64,000 nucleotides of DNA from Pseudomonas ovata (lineage in GTDB: Bacteria > Pseudomonadota > Gammaproteobacteria > Pseudomonadales > Pseudomonadaceae), in assembly GCF_003131185.1 (NCBI RefSeq), contig NZ_QFFU01000008.1, positions 1 to 64,000 on the forward strand, given 5' to 3'. Shown here in pieces: positions 36,259-46,236 of this stretch. The notes below the pieces were generated by a model that worked only from the letters and a program-made list of their open reading frames with translations, had not been told where the DNA came from and ran no database searches. Both the position numbers and the translations under genes were made by a program. Numbering within the stretch: the first letter of the stretch is position 1; each line of letters opens with the position of its first letter.

Positions 36259-36885
36259 TCAGTCGAAAGACTGGCCCTGCTCCATCTCCCCAATCCAGCT
36301 GTATGTGCCGTTTAGCCAAACGAAGACGCTGTTGAGCACCTCGCGCAAGTGCCGGATGTTGATATGCGTAACGTCTGGGAGATGGTCTTTACCACTGTTG
36401 GTCGTCGCATACCGAAACGCCATCGAGTCTGGGTCGACGCTGTCCAACTGGCGAATGAACTCGTGAACAGCAGTAGCGTTGACGTCAGAGCGCTCTAGAC
36501 CCAAGTCCTTGAGCAGATGACGCAACTCCGACCACAGAGGCATCAACGGATGCTTGTCGTAGTTCTTGGGCTCTTTGCCTGTCAGAGCGCGAGCACACTT
36601 TAGCATCAGCTTGAACTGCAGCTCCAAGGAATGGCGGTACAGAAAAAGCAAAGGATAAATGCCGCTGTCCAATGGTACCTGACGATTCGCCATCGCCTCC
36701 ACAAGACCGTCGGCGGCATCTTTGTATGCAAAAGCATAGAGGTCGGCACGAAAGTGAGACCAGTTCAGCATCGCGTTGTACTGCCAATCCTCACCCTGGA
36801 TAAACAGCTGCTGGCCGGAGAAGTCTGCCGGCCACTGGATGGCCTCAAGCTCCGGTTCGAGCATCGGTAGCGATTCCTCATCCAT
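36259..36885 (-). CDS. HEPN-like helical hypothetical protein
   Basis: A 208-aa mainly helical protein. YPLLFLYRHSLELQFKLMLK (about 78-97) is the type of helix seen in HEPN-like accessory proteins (FLYRH..EL..K), but I do not see a certain RxxxxH ribonuclease motif. Convergent with the helicase gene, 94 bp away, so it is not in its operon, but it is adjacent to a defence module. The function is unknown; a defence role would be inference from location. Confidence 0.6.
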   Translation of the reverse strand: MDEESLPMLEPELEAIQWPADFSGQQLFIQGEDWQYNAMLNWSHFRADLYAFAYKDAADGLVEAMANRQVPLDSGIYPLLFLYRHSLELQFKLMLKCARALTGKEPKNYDKHPLMPLWSELRHLLKDLGLERSDVNATAVHEFIRQLDSVDPDSMAFRYATTNSGKDHLPDVTHINIRHLREVLNSVFVWLNGTYSWIGEMEQGQSFD

Positions 36886-37091
36886 ATCGTCTCCTCACGT
36901 TGGCCAGTTCATGGTGTAGAACTTTACGAATCTGGGTGGACTATCGGCAACCAGTAGGTGGTTTTCTGGCTTGGGCTACTGTGCGAGAAAGCGTGATCCA
37001 AGGCTGAGGTCACATTGTCCTTTTTGCTGGATACTGACATCGAAAAATGGCTCTGATCCATGCTGGGCAGGGTTTGGTGTCTAATTGAACC

Positions 37092-37547
37092 TCAACCGCC
37101 AACGTACCACAGCCGGTTAACTGTGCTCTTGGGCAGTTCTAATTGCCGGCAAACCTCCGCTTGAGAAAGGCCTGCCGCCTTGAGATCGCGCACCGCTTTG
37201 AGTCTTTCTGCGGCAGCTGTTCTTTGGGGTGTTGTGAGTTTTTGAGGTTCGGCAGGTAGCTTTTCATCTAGAACTCCAAGCTGCATGAGTTCTTTCATTG
37301 TGTCATCCAAAACTGAGCGCGCGGTCTTGCCCTCATCGGCAGCGGCCACGAGCGTGAGAAAGGACAGTGGCATTAAGCCTAGCGCTTTAGCGATGTCGGC
37401 ACTGAGGTCGACGCTTACTGACGTTGTCGATGCCTCCAGCCGGCTTATGTGACCTTGGTCAGTCTGATGCTGGAGGTCTGCTTGCGATAAGCCACGTCGA
37501 ACCCTCAGCCACTGTAGTGTTGCCGCGTATGCCTTCCGCAAAGACAT
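37092..37547 (-). CDS. XRE-family regulator with a second C-terminal helix-turn-helix
   Basis: A 151-aa protein. The N-terminal XRE/Cro helix-turn-helix (about 10-62, RRGLSQADLQHQTDQGHISR) is followed by a linker and a second, recombinase-type helix-turn-helix at the C-terminus (LKAAGLSQAEVCRQLELPKS). GAGAGG eight bases before the ATG at 37547 decides the start. It is divergent from the three-gene operon at 37706-39006 and probably controls it from the shared 158-bp intergenic region. Confidence 0.78.
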   Translation of the reverse strand: MSLRKAYAATLQWLRVRRGLSQADLQHQTDQGHISRLEASTTSVSVDLSADIAKALGLMPLSFLTLVAAADEGKTARSVLDDTMKELMQLGVLDEKLPAEPQKLTTPQRTAAAERLKAVRDLKAAGLSQAEVCRQLELPKSTVNRLWYVGG

Positions 37548-37705
37548 CCAGCGCACCTCTCCACAAAAGGAGACGGTATGCCCCGTTTGATGAGTTCCAC
37601 ACAAATGTATATAGTCATTGCGATGGAACTACCGGTGCGCCACCTTTGCGATTCTGTACGTGCGCAGAGCCCTATTTTCTTTGTCGCCAAGAGGATCATC
37701 AATTT

Positions 37706-38101
37706 ATGACTAATTCTTCTGAGCACGAGCTGCTACCGGAAGGGGAAATCTCCTCTGCTGGCACGTCGCTGTCTCATGCAGAAGTGGAAGTATTGGTCGC
37801 GGGGCGCTTCGGTCGTAAGCCTTTTTGCACCGTCGAGGACTGGGTCATCTTTCACGTCGACGAGTCCCCAGAATCGCTCGCGAAAGTACGAGCTACTGGT
37901 CTGGAGCCGATGTTCATGTATGCCCATTGCGTCATTCATGACGGTCATGGCCGGTTTCCGCCAGGGGGCTGGGTGCGCTCGACCCTGTGTAAATCGTTCG
38001 ACGGTGTTTGCCTGTTCGAGACGCGAAACACGGTGTACGTGCTTTTGGGACAAGGACGCGAGATGACTGCCTCGCTGAAGACAATATTTGGCTTATGTTA
38101 A
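37706..38101 (+). CDS. Hypothetical protein, DUF6957-like
   Basis: A 131-aa protein (start MTNSSEHELLPEGEISSAGT). Conserved-looking parts are EDWVIFHVDES, a FMYAHCVIHDGHGRFPPGGW segment typical of a family of unknown function found in Pseudomonas accessory DNA, and a C-terminal FETRNTVYVLLGQGRE. AGAGG lies about eleven bases upstream of the ATG at 37706. First gene of a probable operon with the next two. The family name is tentative. Confidence 0.6.
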   Translation: MTNSSEHELLPEGEISSAGTSLSHAEVEVLVAGRFGRKPFCTVEDWVIFHVDESPESLAKVRATGLEPMFMYAHCVIHDGHGRFPPGGWVRSTLCKSFDGVCLFETRNTVYVLLGQGREMTASLKTIFGLC

Positions 38102-38143
38102 TCGCAGGCGCACTTCGCGGGCCTGCTCAACACGAGATACAAG

Positions 38144-38614
38144 ATGTTCAGGATTAGCATGCAAGACCAGGCCGGCCCGGTGGGAATGTTCGGGGACGGT
38201 CTCGCTCATTTTCACGCGGTGTCGCGATCCCTAGTCACTCATTGGTATCACGTGAGCCTGAAGCGTCGACACGAAGGTCGCCTCGTAGCCTACGAGGAGA
38301 TGTTGAGCGACGAGCCCCGTCTGGTTGAGCTGCTGGTCTCTCAGAACGAGAACTTGCTCGTGCAGGAAGTCCAAGTCGTCACACCAGGGTGGATGAACAA
38401 GGGGTCTAGCTGGAGGATGGAGAAGCTGACCTCGCTCGCCATGGGACTCAATCAAGCTGAAGTGCCAATCTGCGTCTTGAAGGTCGAGAGCGGTGATGTG
38501 TACGTCAATACTCATCAGCGTGATTTTGATGTTGAGTCTCTGACTGGCTTGAAGGAGCTATACCGGAGGACGGCTCCAGAGAGCACCGTAACCTGTGTAT
38601 CGAGAGGCTCGTAA
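38144..38614 (+). CDS. Hypothetical protein
   Basis: A 156-aa soluble protein of unknown function (MFRISMQDQAGPVGMFGDGL at the start; a helical middle; a C-terminal beta-rich region with CVLKVESGDVYVNTHQRDFD). No motif recognised. It lies 42 bp after the first gene of this set and 2 bp before the next, so it is co-transcribed. Confidence 0.6.
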   Translation: MFRISMQDQAGPVGMFGDGLAHFHAVSRSLVTHWYHVSLKRRHEGRLVAYEEMLSDEPRLVELLVSQNENLLVQEVQVVTPGWMNKGSSWRMEKLTSLAMGLNQAEVPICVLKVESGDVYVNTHQRDFDVESLTGLKELYRRTAPESTVTCVSRGS

Positions 38615-38616
38615 CC

Positions 38617-39006
38617 ATGGAAGAGATCAACACGGTCGCAGTCGATTTGCACGTGAAACGCTACTCGGACTTCGACCTTCTTCGCATCGCCAAAGCAGTG
38701 AATCAAGACTACAACGGGCTGGTCACTGCCTACCTGGTGAATGTCCATATTCATGCGTGCAGTGCTGTTGGTGTGGTGTTCGGTCACATTTGCCCTGGGC
38801 CGTACCAACGATTAGCAGATGGTCGGCTGATTCGGACATCCGACATTCAGTCCGTAACGAAGGAAGGCAGGTTTTGGGTTATCAACACGGTCAACTCCAA
38901 GTACGTGATTGCGACGTTTAGGCGTGACGTCGGGCGCCGCAGCTTGCGTGAGTTCATGCGCATAGCGGGCGACCGGTACTTTCCAACGCCTCGTCACCTC
39001 CAGTAG
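38617..39006 (+). CDS. Hypothetical protein
   Basis: A 129-aa protein, start MEEINTVAVDLHVKRYSDFD. Its C-terminal half (VTKEGRFWVINTVNSKYVIA) looks like a small beta domain. No family recognised. Last gene of the three-gene operon, followed directly by copy B of the dispersed repeat. Confidence 0.6.
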   Translation: MEEINTVAVDLHVKRYSDFDLLRIAKAVNQDYNGLVTAYLVNVHIHACSAVGVVFGHICPGPYQRLADGRLIRTSDIQSVTKEGRFWVINTVNSKYVIATFRRDVGRRSLREFMRIAGDRYFPTPRHLQ

Positions 39007-39021
39007 TCGTGGCACTGTTGT

Positions 39022-39144
39022 TCGGGCTTGCCCCGCTTCGGGGGGCGGCTGTCGTGAACCAAGCTCCGCTACGGCGGATCTTGGCCCTAGCGGGCTTCCA
39101 TCCTCAAGCCTGCGGCCATCCATGACCTGCGCGCTCCGCTTGCC
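39022..39144 (+). repeat. Dispersed GC-rich island repeat, copy B
   Basis: Longest complete copy (about 123 bp): GGGCTTGCCCC, CTGTCGTGAACC, TTGGCCCTAGCGGGCTTCC, CTCAAGCCTGCGG and CCTGCGCGCTCCGCTTGCC in order, with self-complementary patches (CCCCGCTTCGGGG). Same orientation as copy A; copy C is inverted. Confidence 0.8.
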
Positions 39145-39200
39145 GTCTGTGCAGCGAGCCTGATGCCTTGCTTTCTGGCCCCTGACGAACTTGGGACACT

Positions 39201-39599
39201 ATGAATCAGAACACTGAAGCTCTGCCCGAGATCGACATTGAGGAGTTTCGGGGGCGCTACCCTCATCTGTTCTCCGACCCGACAGTTGACGAGATTTATT
39301 GCGATCCTGGCTGGAAGAATATCCTGATTGCCCTCTGCGACACACTTCATAACTACCTGAATCGAAATCCTGAGATCACCCCCGTCACCGTCGCCCAGAT
39401 CAAATCTAAATTCGGCGAATTACACTTTTTCTATGAAGGTGGGGACTCATACTGCAGGGGCGCAGTAGACGTAGCAATTCAACTTTCGACGAAAACCTGC
39501 TCATACTGCGGAGCGCCTGGAAAGCAGGTCGGCGGTGCATGGGTAAGCACACTGTGCTCGCGTCATGACGGCAGCGGTGGTTCGAAGACTACCGGCTGA
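39201..39599 (+). CDS. Hypothetical protein with a C-terminal zinc-ribbon-like motif
   Basis: A 132-aa protein. The middle segment IKSKFGELHFFYEGGDSYCR and the C-terminal CSYCGAPG...CSRHDG look like a conserved small family seen across proteobacteria, with a possible zinc site from two CxxC/CxxH pairs. No enzymatic function is known to me. It stands alone after the copy-B repeat and before two hairpins. Confidence 0.65.
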   Translation: MNQNTEALPEIDIEEFRGRYPHLFSDPTVDEIYCDPGWKNILIALCDTLHNYLNRNPEITPVTVAQIKSKFGELHFFYEGGDSYCRGAVDVAIQLSTKTCSYCGAPGKQVGGAWVSTLCSRHDGSGGSKTTG

Positions 39600-39672
39600 C
39601 AGGCTTGCATCCCAATCATCTATAAGTGCCTTAGGGTTGCCCCTTCGCACCTTGTAACCTGCTCGTCAATTT

Positions 39673-39714
39673 GGGGCCGTAGGCCCCGGCTCGGTTTTGC
39701 CAACAAAAACCGAG
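39673..39714 (+). terminator. Tandem hairpins downstream of the zinc-ribbon gene
   Basis: GGGGCC-GTA-GGCCCC (39673-39687) and CTCGGTTTT-7-AAAACCGAG (39690-39714) follow the gene. The second is followed by a T-rich stretch (TATTTGAGTTTACTTTTTG). They probably act as terminators. Confidence 0.55.
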
Positions 39715-39803
39715 TATTTGAGTTTACTTTTTGTGGTTTGTAGGAGATTTGGTGTGATCAGAGATCAAGAAAGTCCAGCGAATCAGCAAGAGGTAAATTC
39801 CTT

Positions 39804-40283
39804 CTAGCCCGTCCAGGCTCCACCGGGCTTTCCTCGGCTCACGGATGCAAACATGCCGGCAATGATCCTGGCGTCGAGCAAGGCGTGGTGAGGCAGCTCT
39901 TCACCCTCGCTAGTCGGAGTAAGTGTCGTCGCGTCAGTGGGGAAATTACGAACGATTCTGGGCCATCGTCCGCCGTCATAGACCAGATCGCAAAAAAGCT
40001 CCCAGTCGAACTGGGGAGCATCCGTGACGATCTCGATCTCCTTTTTGAACGGTGTCAGAAACCTGAGCAGCGACTTCCTGGCTTCAACAATGGGCAGCGC
40101 ATAGCTCCCACCCCACAGCTGCGGAAGCACGATTTCCTTCACGAAATCACTGCAGTCTTCTTCTTGCCAACCTTCGAGCAATTCCACGTAGAATTCGCGC
40201 CCATCCTCAGCCACCAATGCGAGTGAAATCAGCTTCGCAGCCGCCGAGAGCTTGGTAAACTCGCAATCAAGAAAGAGCCTCAT
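39804..40283 (-). CDS. DnaQ-like 3'-5' exonuclease (Rv2179c-type)
   Basis: A 159-aa RNase H-fold exonuclease. The N-terminal MRLFLDCEFT gives the D6/E8 metal pair, DWELFCDLVYDGG the central acid, and LPHHALLDARIIAG the HxxxxD ExoIII-type end motif. Such small enzymes degrade RNA or DNA from the 3' end. Divergent from the next gene, 17 bp apart. A role in phage defence or RNA turnover is open. Confidence 0.75.
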   Translation of the reverse strand: MRLFLDCEFTKLSAAAKLISLALVAEDGREFYVELLEGWQEEDCSDFVKEIVLPQLWGGSYALPIVEARKSLLRFLTPFKKEIEIVTDAPQFDWELFCDLVYDGGRWPRIVRNFPTDATTLTPTSEGEELPHHALLDARIIAGMFASVSRGKPGGAWTG

Positions 40284-40300
40284 GTTGCCGGAACTCCGTT

Positions 40301-40666
40301 ATGACTAGGCCTCGCCTTGATATGGTGCAGGAAGGTCAGCTGTGGGAAATGGCTCTCAAGCATTTTGGCTCAGACGGGCTCCTCAAGGTAGTCATAGAAA
40401 TGTGGAGTCACGCTGCGCCTCCGCCCAAGCCAGTCGTGGAATACCTGTCCACCAAACAGGTGAGCCTAGAAGTCCTGAATATACTGACAATTGCCCAGGA
40501 GCGAGTGGGTGCGTTCGTTGCGGATCGGACACCGGTTCCAGACACCGTAATGTTGTACTCCCGGCACGCCAGTGACCTGGCGGACGGGCTCATTACGCGA
40601 CTGCCGAAGGGGCTACTTTCCCGAGCCTGGAGGGGTTTTTGTCTTGAAATTGACCTGGGCATTTGA
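40301..40666 (+). CDS. Hypothetical protein
   Basis: A 121-aa helical protein starting MTRPRLDMVQEGQLWEMALK. No family recognised. Its first helix overlaps the divergent promoter region of the exonuclease. It may be co-transcribed with the 40750 gene, 83 bp downstream. Confidence 0.5.
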   Translation: MTRPRLDMVQEGQLWEMALKHFGSDGLLKVVIEMWSHAAPPPKPVVEYLSTKQVSLEVLNILTIAQERVGAFVADRTPVPDTVMLYSRHASDLADGLITRLPKGLLSRAWRGFCLEIDLGI

Positions 40667-40749
40667 AATCTCCTCCTGCTCCACAGCCATCCTGGCGTAA
40701 GCCTTCCCGAACAACTTGTTGAGTTATTGCTGTTCTATAGAGACGATTT

Positions 40750-41082
40750 ATGAAAGCTGATTTAACTGAAGAAGAAATGCGCCGCGCCTTATTCGGTACA
40801 GCTAAGCCTGAAGAGGTTCTTGCATCTCCAGCACCGGAACCTGTGACAGAAGTCGTCTTCACGAAGCCGATTGCTGAGTCTGCAGCCAAGAAGAAACCGG
40901 CGAAACCGTTCACGCCTAAGCTCAGGGTTACGCTTCGAGTTGGAAACGAATTTGAGGGGAAGATGCACGAGCTTATCCATGAGGCCGACACGCTGAGTTC
41001 GTTGCTTGCTGAGCAAGAAGCTGTGAAGGCTGCTAGGAAGAAATACAAATACGTGGAAGTGGAATCCGTTAAGTCGATGTAA
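40750..41082 (+). CDS. Conserved island hypothetical protein
   Basis: A 110-aa protein with a lysine/proline-rich linker (SAAKKKPAKPFTPKLRVTLR) and a C-terminal charged helix (EQEAVKAARKKYKYVEVESV). The TPKLRVTLRVGNEFEG segment resembles a small protein often carried on Pseudomonas integrative elements. No function is known to me. It ends 137 bp before a strong terminator. Confidence 0.6.
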   Translation: MKADLTEEEMRRALFGTAKPEEVLASPAPEPVTEVVFTKPIAESAAKKKPAKPFTPKLRVTLRVGNEFEGKMHELIHEADTLSSLLAEQEAVKAARKKYKYVEVESVKSM

Positions 41083-41218
41083 AGGACACAGCTGTGAGGA
41101 TTGCCTATCTGTTAATGATCGCTGAGCAGCATCGGGGGATATTTGATTGTTGATCGAAGCGTCGATGCGGCCAGTGGAGATGTGGCTATCGCAACGCTTG
41201 GCGATACTTGAACTGCAA

Positions 41219-41244
41219 CCGGCACGACGAACCGTGCCGGTTTT
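41219..41244 (+). terminator. Intrinsic terminator
   Basis: CCGGCACG-6-CGTGCCGG followed by TTTT on the plus strand. It separates the block of small hypothetical genes from the convergent cus operon. Confidence 0.75.
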
Positions 41245-41258
41245 CTATCACCGCAGGC

Positions 41259-41600
41259 TCATTTCCTTATAGAAACAATTGTGGCTTTGCCACCCTCTAG
41301 ACGAAAGGTAAACGAGACACGGTCTCCGGCTGCCAGCCCTTTCAACTGATCCTCTGTCGCGGAAAACGCCATAGTCATCGGTGGCCATTGCACTGATGGA
41401 ACAGCGCCATGGGCAATGGTCACGGTATGCGTCGTAGGATCGATAGCCTTGATCGTTCCGTCGGAGGTGGCTACTGGAGCCTGCTTTGTTTCTTGCTTCA
41501 TTTCCACACCCTCCATTTTCATGCCCGGCATGTCCTCTGCTAGGGCAGAAAAGGACAGCGTAAGTACGGTGCTAGCAGCTGCAATCAGGGTCAGTTTCAT
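41259..41600 (-). CDS. cusF: Periplasmic Cu(I)/Ag(I) chaperone CusF
   Basis: A 113-aa secreted protein: signal peptide (about 1-21), a Met-rich linker ([14 protein letters not shown]), then the CusF beta-barrel with W and Met metal ligands ([10 protein letters not shown]). CusF shuttles Cu(I)/Ag(I) in the periplasm to the CusCBA pump. It overlaps cusA by four bases and is the last gene of the operon, whereas in E. coli it lies between cusC and cusB. Confidence 0.9.
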   Translation of the reverse strand: MKLTLIAAASTVLTLSFSALAEDMPGMKMEGVEMKQETKQAPVATSDGTIKAIDPTTHTVTIAHGAVPSVQWPPMTMAFSATEDQLKGLAAGDRVSFTFRLEGGKATIVSIRK

Positions 41601-44600
41601 ACGACTTTTCCTTGAGGGAGGTTGGGTTCATCTTGGAGGTGACGGCGACGCATCAGGCGATACGCCGCCGGAATGACTAACAGGGACAGCAAGGGTGCCG
41701 TGACCATGCCGCCGACCATGGGTGCGGCAATGCGGCTCATGACTTCGCTGCCGGTGCCGCTGCCCAGCAGGATGGGTAACAGACCGGCAATGATCACGGC
41801 CACGGTCATGGCCTTGGGTCGAACGCGCTGCACAGCGCCTTCACGAATCGCCGCCACCAGCCCGCGCTCAGTGCTGTCGCCGAGGTCTTCACGCTCGGCC
41901 CAGGCGTTTTTCAGGTAGAGCAGCATAATCACACCGAACTCGGCAGAAACCCCGGCCAAGGCGATAAAGCCGACTCCGGTGGCGACCGACAGATTAAATC
42001 CCAGCAGATAGAGGAACCATGCTCCGCCCGTTAGTGCGAACGGCAGAGTGGCCATGATCAGTAAGGCCTCATCGAAGCGGGCGAAAGTCAGGTAGAGCAG
42101 CACGAAGATGATCAACAGGGTGGCAGGCACTACCAGTTTGAGGCGTGCGTTGGCCCTTTCGAGAAACTCGAACTGTCCTGAGTAGCTCAGGCTCATACCG
42201 GGCTGCAACTTGACCTGCTCATTGACGATCCGGCGTAGATCGGCGACCACCGAGGCAATGTCTCGTCCGCGCACATCGATATACACCCAACCTGAAGGCC
42301 GTGCGTTCTCGCTCTTGAGCATCGGCGGCCCGTCGCTGACCTTGATCTTCGCCACTGTGCCAAGGGTGATCAGGCTCCCTAGCGGGGTGTAGATCGGCAA
42401 CTGCTCTAGAGCGCCGAGCGAATCCCGCCACTCCCGTGGGTAACGGACGTTTATCGGGAAGCGTGCAAGCCCTTCAATGGTCTCCCCGACGTTTTCACCG
42501 CCGATGGCACCAGCCACAATGGACTGCACATCAGCGATATTCAGTCCGTAACGGGCGGCGGCCTTGCGGTCGATATCTACATCGATATATCGGCCACCGG
42601 TCAGTCGTTCGGCCAGAGCCGAACTCACACCGGGCACGCCCTTGGCCACTCGCTCGATGGCCTGAGTCGCAGCATCGATCTCCGTCAGGTTGGTGCCGGC
42701 AATTTTCACTCCGATTGGACTCTTGATCCCAGTGGCCAGCATGTCGATACGGTTGCGAATCGGTGGTATCCAGATATTGGTCAGCCCAGGGACGCGTACC
42801 ACTCGATCCAGTTCTTCCACCAGTTTTTCCTGGGTCATGCCCGGACGCCATTGCTCGTGCGGCTTGAATTGGATCGTGGTTTCGAACATCTCGAGCGGTG
42901 CCGGGTCTGTGGCAGTTTCGGCACGCCCCGCTTTACCGAAGACGTGTTCGACCTCTGGAACGGTCTTGATCAGGCGGTCGGTCTGTTGCAGCAGTTGCGC
43001 CGCTTTTTGCGCCGACAGTCCCGGCAGAGCCGAAGGCATATAGAGCAGGTCGCCCTCGTCCAACGGGGGGAGAAACTCACCACCCAAGCGAGACATTGGC
43101 CATAGCGCACTGACAAAAACCAATAGCGCCACCAGCAGCGTGATCTTTGGTCGACGCAAGACTGCGTCCAGAGCTGGCTGATAGATCCGAATCAACCACC
43201 GGTTCAACGGGTTCTGTTGTTCACTGGGGATTCGCCCTCGAATCCAGTAACCCATCAGCACTGGCACCAAGGTCACTGACAATCCCGCCGCTGCGGCCAT
43301 GGCGTAGGTCTTGGTGAAAGCCAGTGGGCCGAACAAACGCCCTTCCTGAGCTTCTAGGGTGAACACCGGAATGAACGACAGGGTGATAATCAACAAACAG
43401 AAGAACAGCGCCGGGCCGACCTCTGCCGCCGCTTCGGTCATCACGTGCCAATGACGCTCCCCATTCAGTTCTTCCCCTGGATTCGCCACATTCCACGCCT
43501 CAACCTTCTTGTGCGCGTTCTCGATCATTACCACGGCAGCATCCACCATGGCGCCGATGGCAATGGCAATCCCACCCAAGGACATGATGTTGGCGTTGAT
43601 GCCTTGGTAGCGCATGACGATGAAGGCAATCAAAACTCCCACCGGCAGGGAGATGATCGCCACCAGCGACGAGCGTAAGTGCCAGAGGAAAATCCCACAA
43701 ACCAACGCGACAACGATGAATTCTTCGATGAGCTTGTGGCTGAGATTTTCCACAGCGCGGTCGATCAGCTTACTGCGGTCGTAGGTGGTGACGATTTCCA
43801 CCCCAGACGGCAAACTCTTTTTCAGCTCGTCGAGTTTGGTCTTGACCGCAGCAATGGTCTCGCGAGCATTCTTGCCGCTGCGCAAAATCACCACGCCGCC
43901 GACGGTCTCGCCCTCACCGTCGAGTTCGGTGATGCCACGCCGCATTTCCGGCCCCAGCTGGATCGTGGCGACATCGCCAAGGGTCACCGGCACACCGCCC
44001 GAGCCCAGCTTCAGTGGGATCGCCCGAAAGTCATTGAGTGTCTTTAAGTAGCCGGAAGCACGCACGATGAACTCGGTCTCTGCCATTTCCAGCACCGCAC
44101 CACCGGTTTCCTGATTGGCCTTGCCGATAGCATCGGTCACCTCAGACTGAGTGATGCCGAGGCTGGCCAGTTTGAGCGGATCAAGCTGCACCTGGTATTG
44201 CTTAACCATGCCTCCCACGGTGGCCACTTCCGCAACGTTCGGTAGGGTCTTGAGTTCAAACTTGAGGAACCAGTCCTGAAGAGCGCGAAGTTGTGCCAAA
44301 TCGTGCCCGCCACTGCGATCCACCAGTGCGTACTGATAGATCCAACCCACCCCCGTCGCATCCGGCCCCAACGCCGGTTTGGCGCTGGCCGGCAAGCGGC
44401 TTTGTATCTGACTCAGGTACTCCAACACCCGCGAGCGAGCCCAATACAAGTCAGTGCCGTCTTCGAACAGCACGTAGACAAAACTATCGCCAAAGAAGGA
44501 ATAACCACGCACGGTCTTGGCCCCCGGCACCGAGAGCATGGTGGTGGCCAACGGATAGGTGACCTGGTTCTCGACGATCTGCGGCGCTTGTCCTGAATAA

Positions 44601-44755
44601 GGGGTGCGGATAATCACCTGTACATCGGAGAGGTCTGGCAACGCGTCAATGGGCGTGCTTTGCACCGACCAGATACCCCAAGCGGTGACAAACAGTGTCG
44701 CGAGTAGCACTAGGAATCGGTTGGCTACTGACCAACGAATCAGGGCAGCAATCAT
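41597..44755 (-). CDS. cusA: Heavy-metal RND pump CusA
   Basis: A 1052-aa RND efflux transporter with the usual 12-helix, two-periplasmic-loop design. Features: [20 protein letters not shown] (HME-type signature near 565-585), the periplasmic [10 protein letters not shown] segment and the charged central helix near 400 typical of HME pumps. It exports Cu(I)/Ag(I) across the outer membrane together with CusB and CusC, driven by protons. It overlaps both cusF and cusB by four bases. Length is normal. Confidence 0.93.
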   Translation of the reverse strand: MIAALIRWSVANRFLVLLATLFVTAWGIWSVQSTPIDALPDLSDVQVIIRTPYSGQAPQIVENQVTYPLATTMLSVPGAKTVRGYSFFGDSFVYVLFEDGTDLYWARSRVLEYLSQIQSRLPASAKPALGPDATGVGWIYQYALVDRSGGHDLAQLRALQDWFLKFELKTLPNVAEVATVGGMVKQYQVQLDPLKLASLGITQSEVTDAIGKANQETGGAVLEMAETEFIVRASGYLKTLNDFRAIPLKLGSGGVPVTLGDVATIQLGPEMRRGITELDGEGETVGGVVILRSGKNARETIAAVKTKLDELKKSLPSGVEIVTTYDRSKLIDRAVENLSHKLIEEFIVVALVCGIFLWHLRSSLVAIISLPVGVLIAFIVMRYQGINANIMSLGGIAIAIGAMVDAAVVMIENAHKKVEAWNVANPGEELNGERHWHVMTEAAAEVGPALFFCLLIITLSFIPVFTLEAQEGRLFGPLAFTKTYAMAAAAGLSVTLVPVLMGYWIRGRIPSEQQNPLNRWLIRIYQPALDAVLRRPKITLLVALLVFVSALWPMSRLGGEFLPPLDEGDLLYMPSALPGLSAQKAAQLLQQTDRLIKTVPEVEHVFGKAGRAETATDPAPLEMFETTIQFKPHEQWRPGMTQEKLVEELDRVVRVPGLTNIWIPPIRNRIDMLATGIKSPIGVKIAGTNLTEIDAATQAIERVAKGVPGVSSALAERLTGGRYIDVDIDRKAAARYGLNIADVQSIVAGAIGGENVGETIEGLARFPINVRYPREWRDSLGALEQLPIYTPLGSLITLGTVAKIKVSDGPPMLKSENARPSGWVYIDVRGRDIASVVADLRRIVNEQVKLQPGMSLSYSGQFEFLERANARLKLVVPATLLIIFVLLYLTFARFDEALLIMATLPFALTGGAWFLYLLGFNLSVATGVGFIALAGVSAEFGVIMLLYLKNAWAEREDLGDSTERGLVAAIREGAVQRVRPKAMTVAVIIAGLLPILLGSGTGSEVMSRIAAPMVGGMVTAPLLSLLVIPAAYRLMRRRHLQDEPNLPQGKVV

Positions 44756-46236
44756 GGCTGGCCCCCCGATTTATTCAGGCGTTCAACACGCAAGCCATCA
44801 TCGGTCTGGCTCACCGCGACCCGAACCTTGTCACCAGCCTTGAGGCCCTGCATCAGCGCCGGACTAGCGAGAGGGAAAGTCATCGTCATGCCAGGCATAC
44901 CCAGCGTCTTGAAAGGGCCGTGGGCGAGCGTGACTTCTTTGTCGTTGATCTCAACGATTTGACCATCAGCCTCATGAAAACTGGAGGCTGTTTCACTGGG
45001 TGGCGACTCTTCCTCCGTGCGAGCAGCAATGCCTTTAAGACTGGCCTCCGAGTCGAGCAGGAACTGGCCAGATGTAACCACCTTCTGGCCTGCTTCCAGA
45101 CCTTTCACTATCGCCGTTTTGCCATCGCTTTCCTGCCCAAGGAGCACCTCCACGGGACGGTAGCGGCCAGCGTCTTCGGCGAGCATCACCAGCGCTCGTC
45201 GGCCAGTGCGAATCACCGCCTCACTCGGCACCCACAATACACTCTGCTCGGTCGAACGATTCAGGCGTACTTGCGCCGTCAAACCCGGCCTGAGACGCCC
45301 ATCCGGATTGGGTAACTCAACACGTATCCGAAGTGTGCGGCTGTCCGGATTGGTCTCAGGCAAAATCGCGCTGACCTTGCCATTGAGCATTTCCCCAGGA
45401 AAGGCTGGTAGACGCGCTTCGACTGCCTGCCCCACGGTAATAGCTCCGGCGTCCGATTCTGGAACGGCTACAGCTAGCCAGACCGTGTCCAAACCATTAA
45501 CGCGAGCCAGGGTCTCGCCAGTCGTCACGGTCATACCCGCTCGCACATTCAGCTCTTGCAGAACGCCGCTGATGGGGGTGGTTAGCTTCAGGGTCGGCTG
45601 GACTTTCCCACTGCGCTCTACCTGGGATATCAATGCAGCCGGCATCCCTGTGAGTCGCAGCCGCTGACGGGCCGCCGCTAGCAACTCAGCATCTGCGCTG
45701 CGCTTGAGAGCAAGAAACTCTGTCTGAGCCGCCGCCCACTCTGGAACCAAGATATCCGCCAACGCCGCGTTGGCTTTGAGTACATCGCCGGGAGCATTTG
45801 CATAGACCCGCTCCACAAAGCCAGTGGTGCGGGGCTGAATCACAGCGACATCACGCTCGTTGAATCCCAATACTCCTGTGACGTCGAGACTGGAGTTAAA
45901 GATTCCACGGGTGACTGTCGCAAAACGCAGACCGAGATTTTGAGTCAGACTCGGATCGATACTGACGGTCGCACGATCTCCTGCGCCACCGGCGTACTGA
46001 GGAACCAGTTGCATGTCCATAAAAGGGGATTTACCCGGCTTATCGAATTTTTGCTGCGGGTACATGGGGTCGTACCAATACAGAGCCTCGCGTTCCTCCG
46101 ATGAGTTGGGACTCTGCTCCGGGCTAGCACCAATTACTCCGCTCATGCGTTGATGTGCGAACCAGTAACCACCGGCAATACCCAATGCCAGCGAGACGCC
46201 TACCAGCAATGCCCCGTTCCATTTTTTTAGGATCAT
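44752..46236 (-). CDS. cusB: CusB membrane-fusion protein with a fused CusF-like domain
   Basis: A 494-aa periplasmic adaptor: N-terminal membrane anchor (about 9-28), a heavy-metal-binding segment ([20 protein letters not shown]), barrel-sandwich and alpha-hairpin domains, and a C-terminal extension of about 75 residues ([20 protein letters not shown], then [13 protein letters not shown]) that is itself CusF-like. The pump therefore has both a tethered and a free CusF. Four-base overlaps on both sides confirm the operon. Confidence 0.92.
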   Translation of the reverse strand: MILKKWNGALLVGVSLALGIAGGYWFAHQRMSGVIGASPEQSPNSSEEREALYWYDPMYPQQKFDKPGKSPFMDMQLVPQYAGGAGDRATVSIDPSLTQNLGLRFATVTRGIFNSSLDVTGVLGFNERDVAVIQPRTTGFVERVYANAPGDVLKANAALADILVPEWAAAQTEFLALKRSADAELLAAARQRLRLTGMPAALISQVERSGKVQPTLKLTTPISGVLQELNVRAGMTVTTGETLARVNGLDTVWLAVAVPESDAGAITVGQAVEARLPAFPGEMLNGKVSAILPETNPDSRTLRIRVELPNPDGRLRPGLTAQVRLNRSTEQSVLWVPSEAVIRTGRRALVMLAEDAGRYRPVEVLLGQESDGKTAIVKGLEAGQKVVTSGQFLLDSEASLKGIAARTEEESPPSETASSFHEADGQIVEINDKEVTLAHGPFKTLGMPGMTMTFPLASPALMQGLKAGDKVRVAVSQTDDGLRVERLNKSGGQP

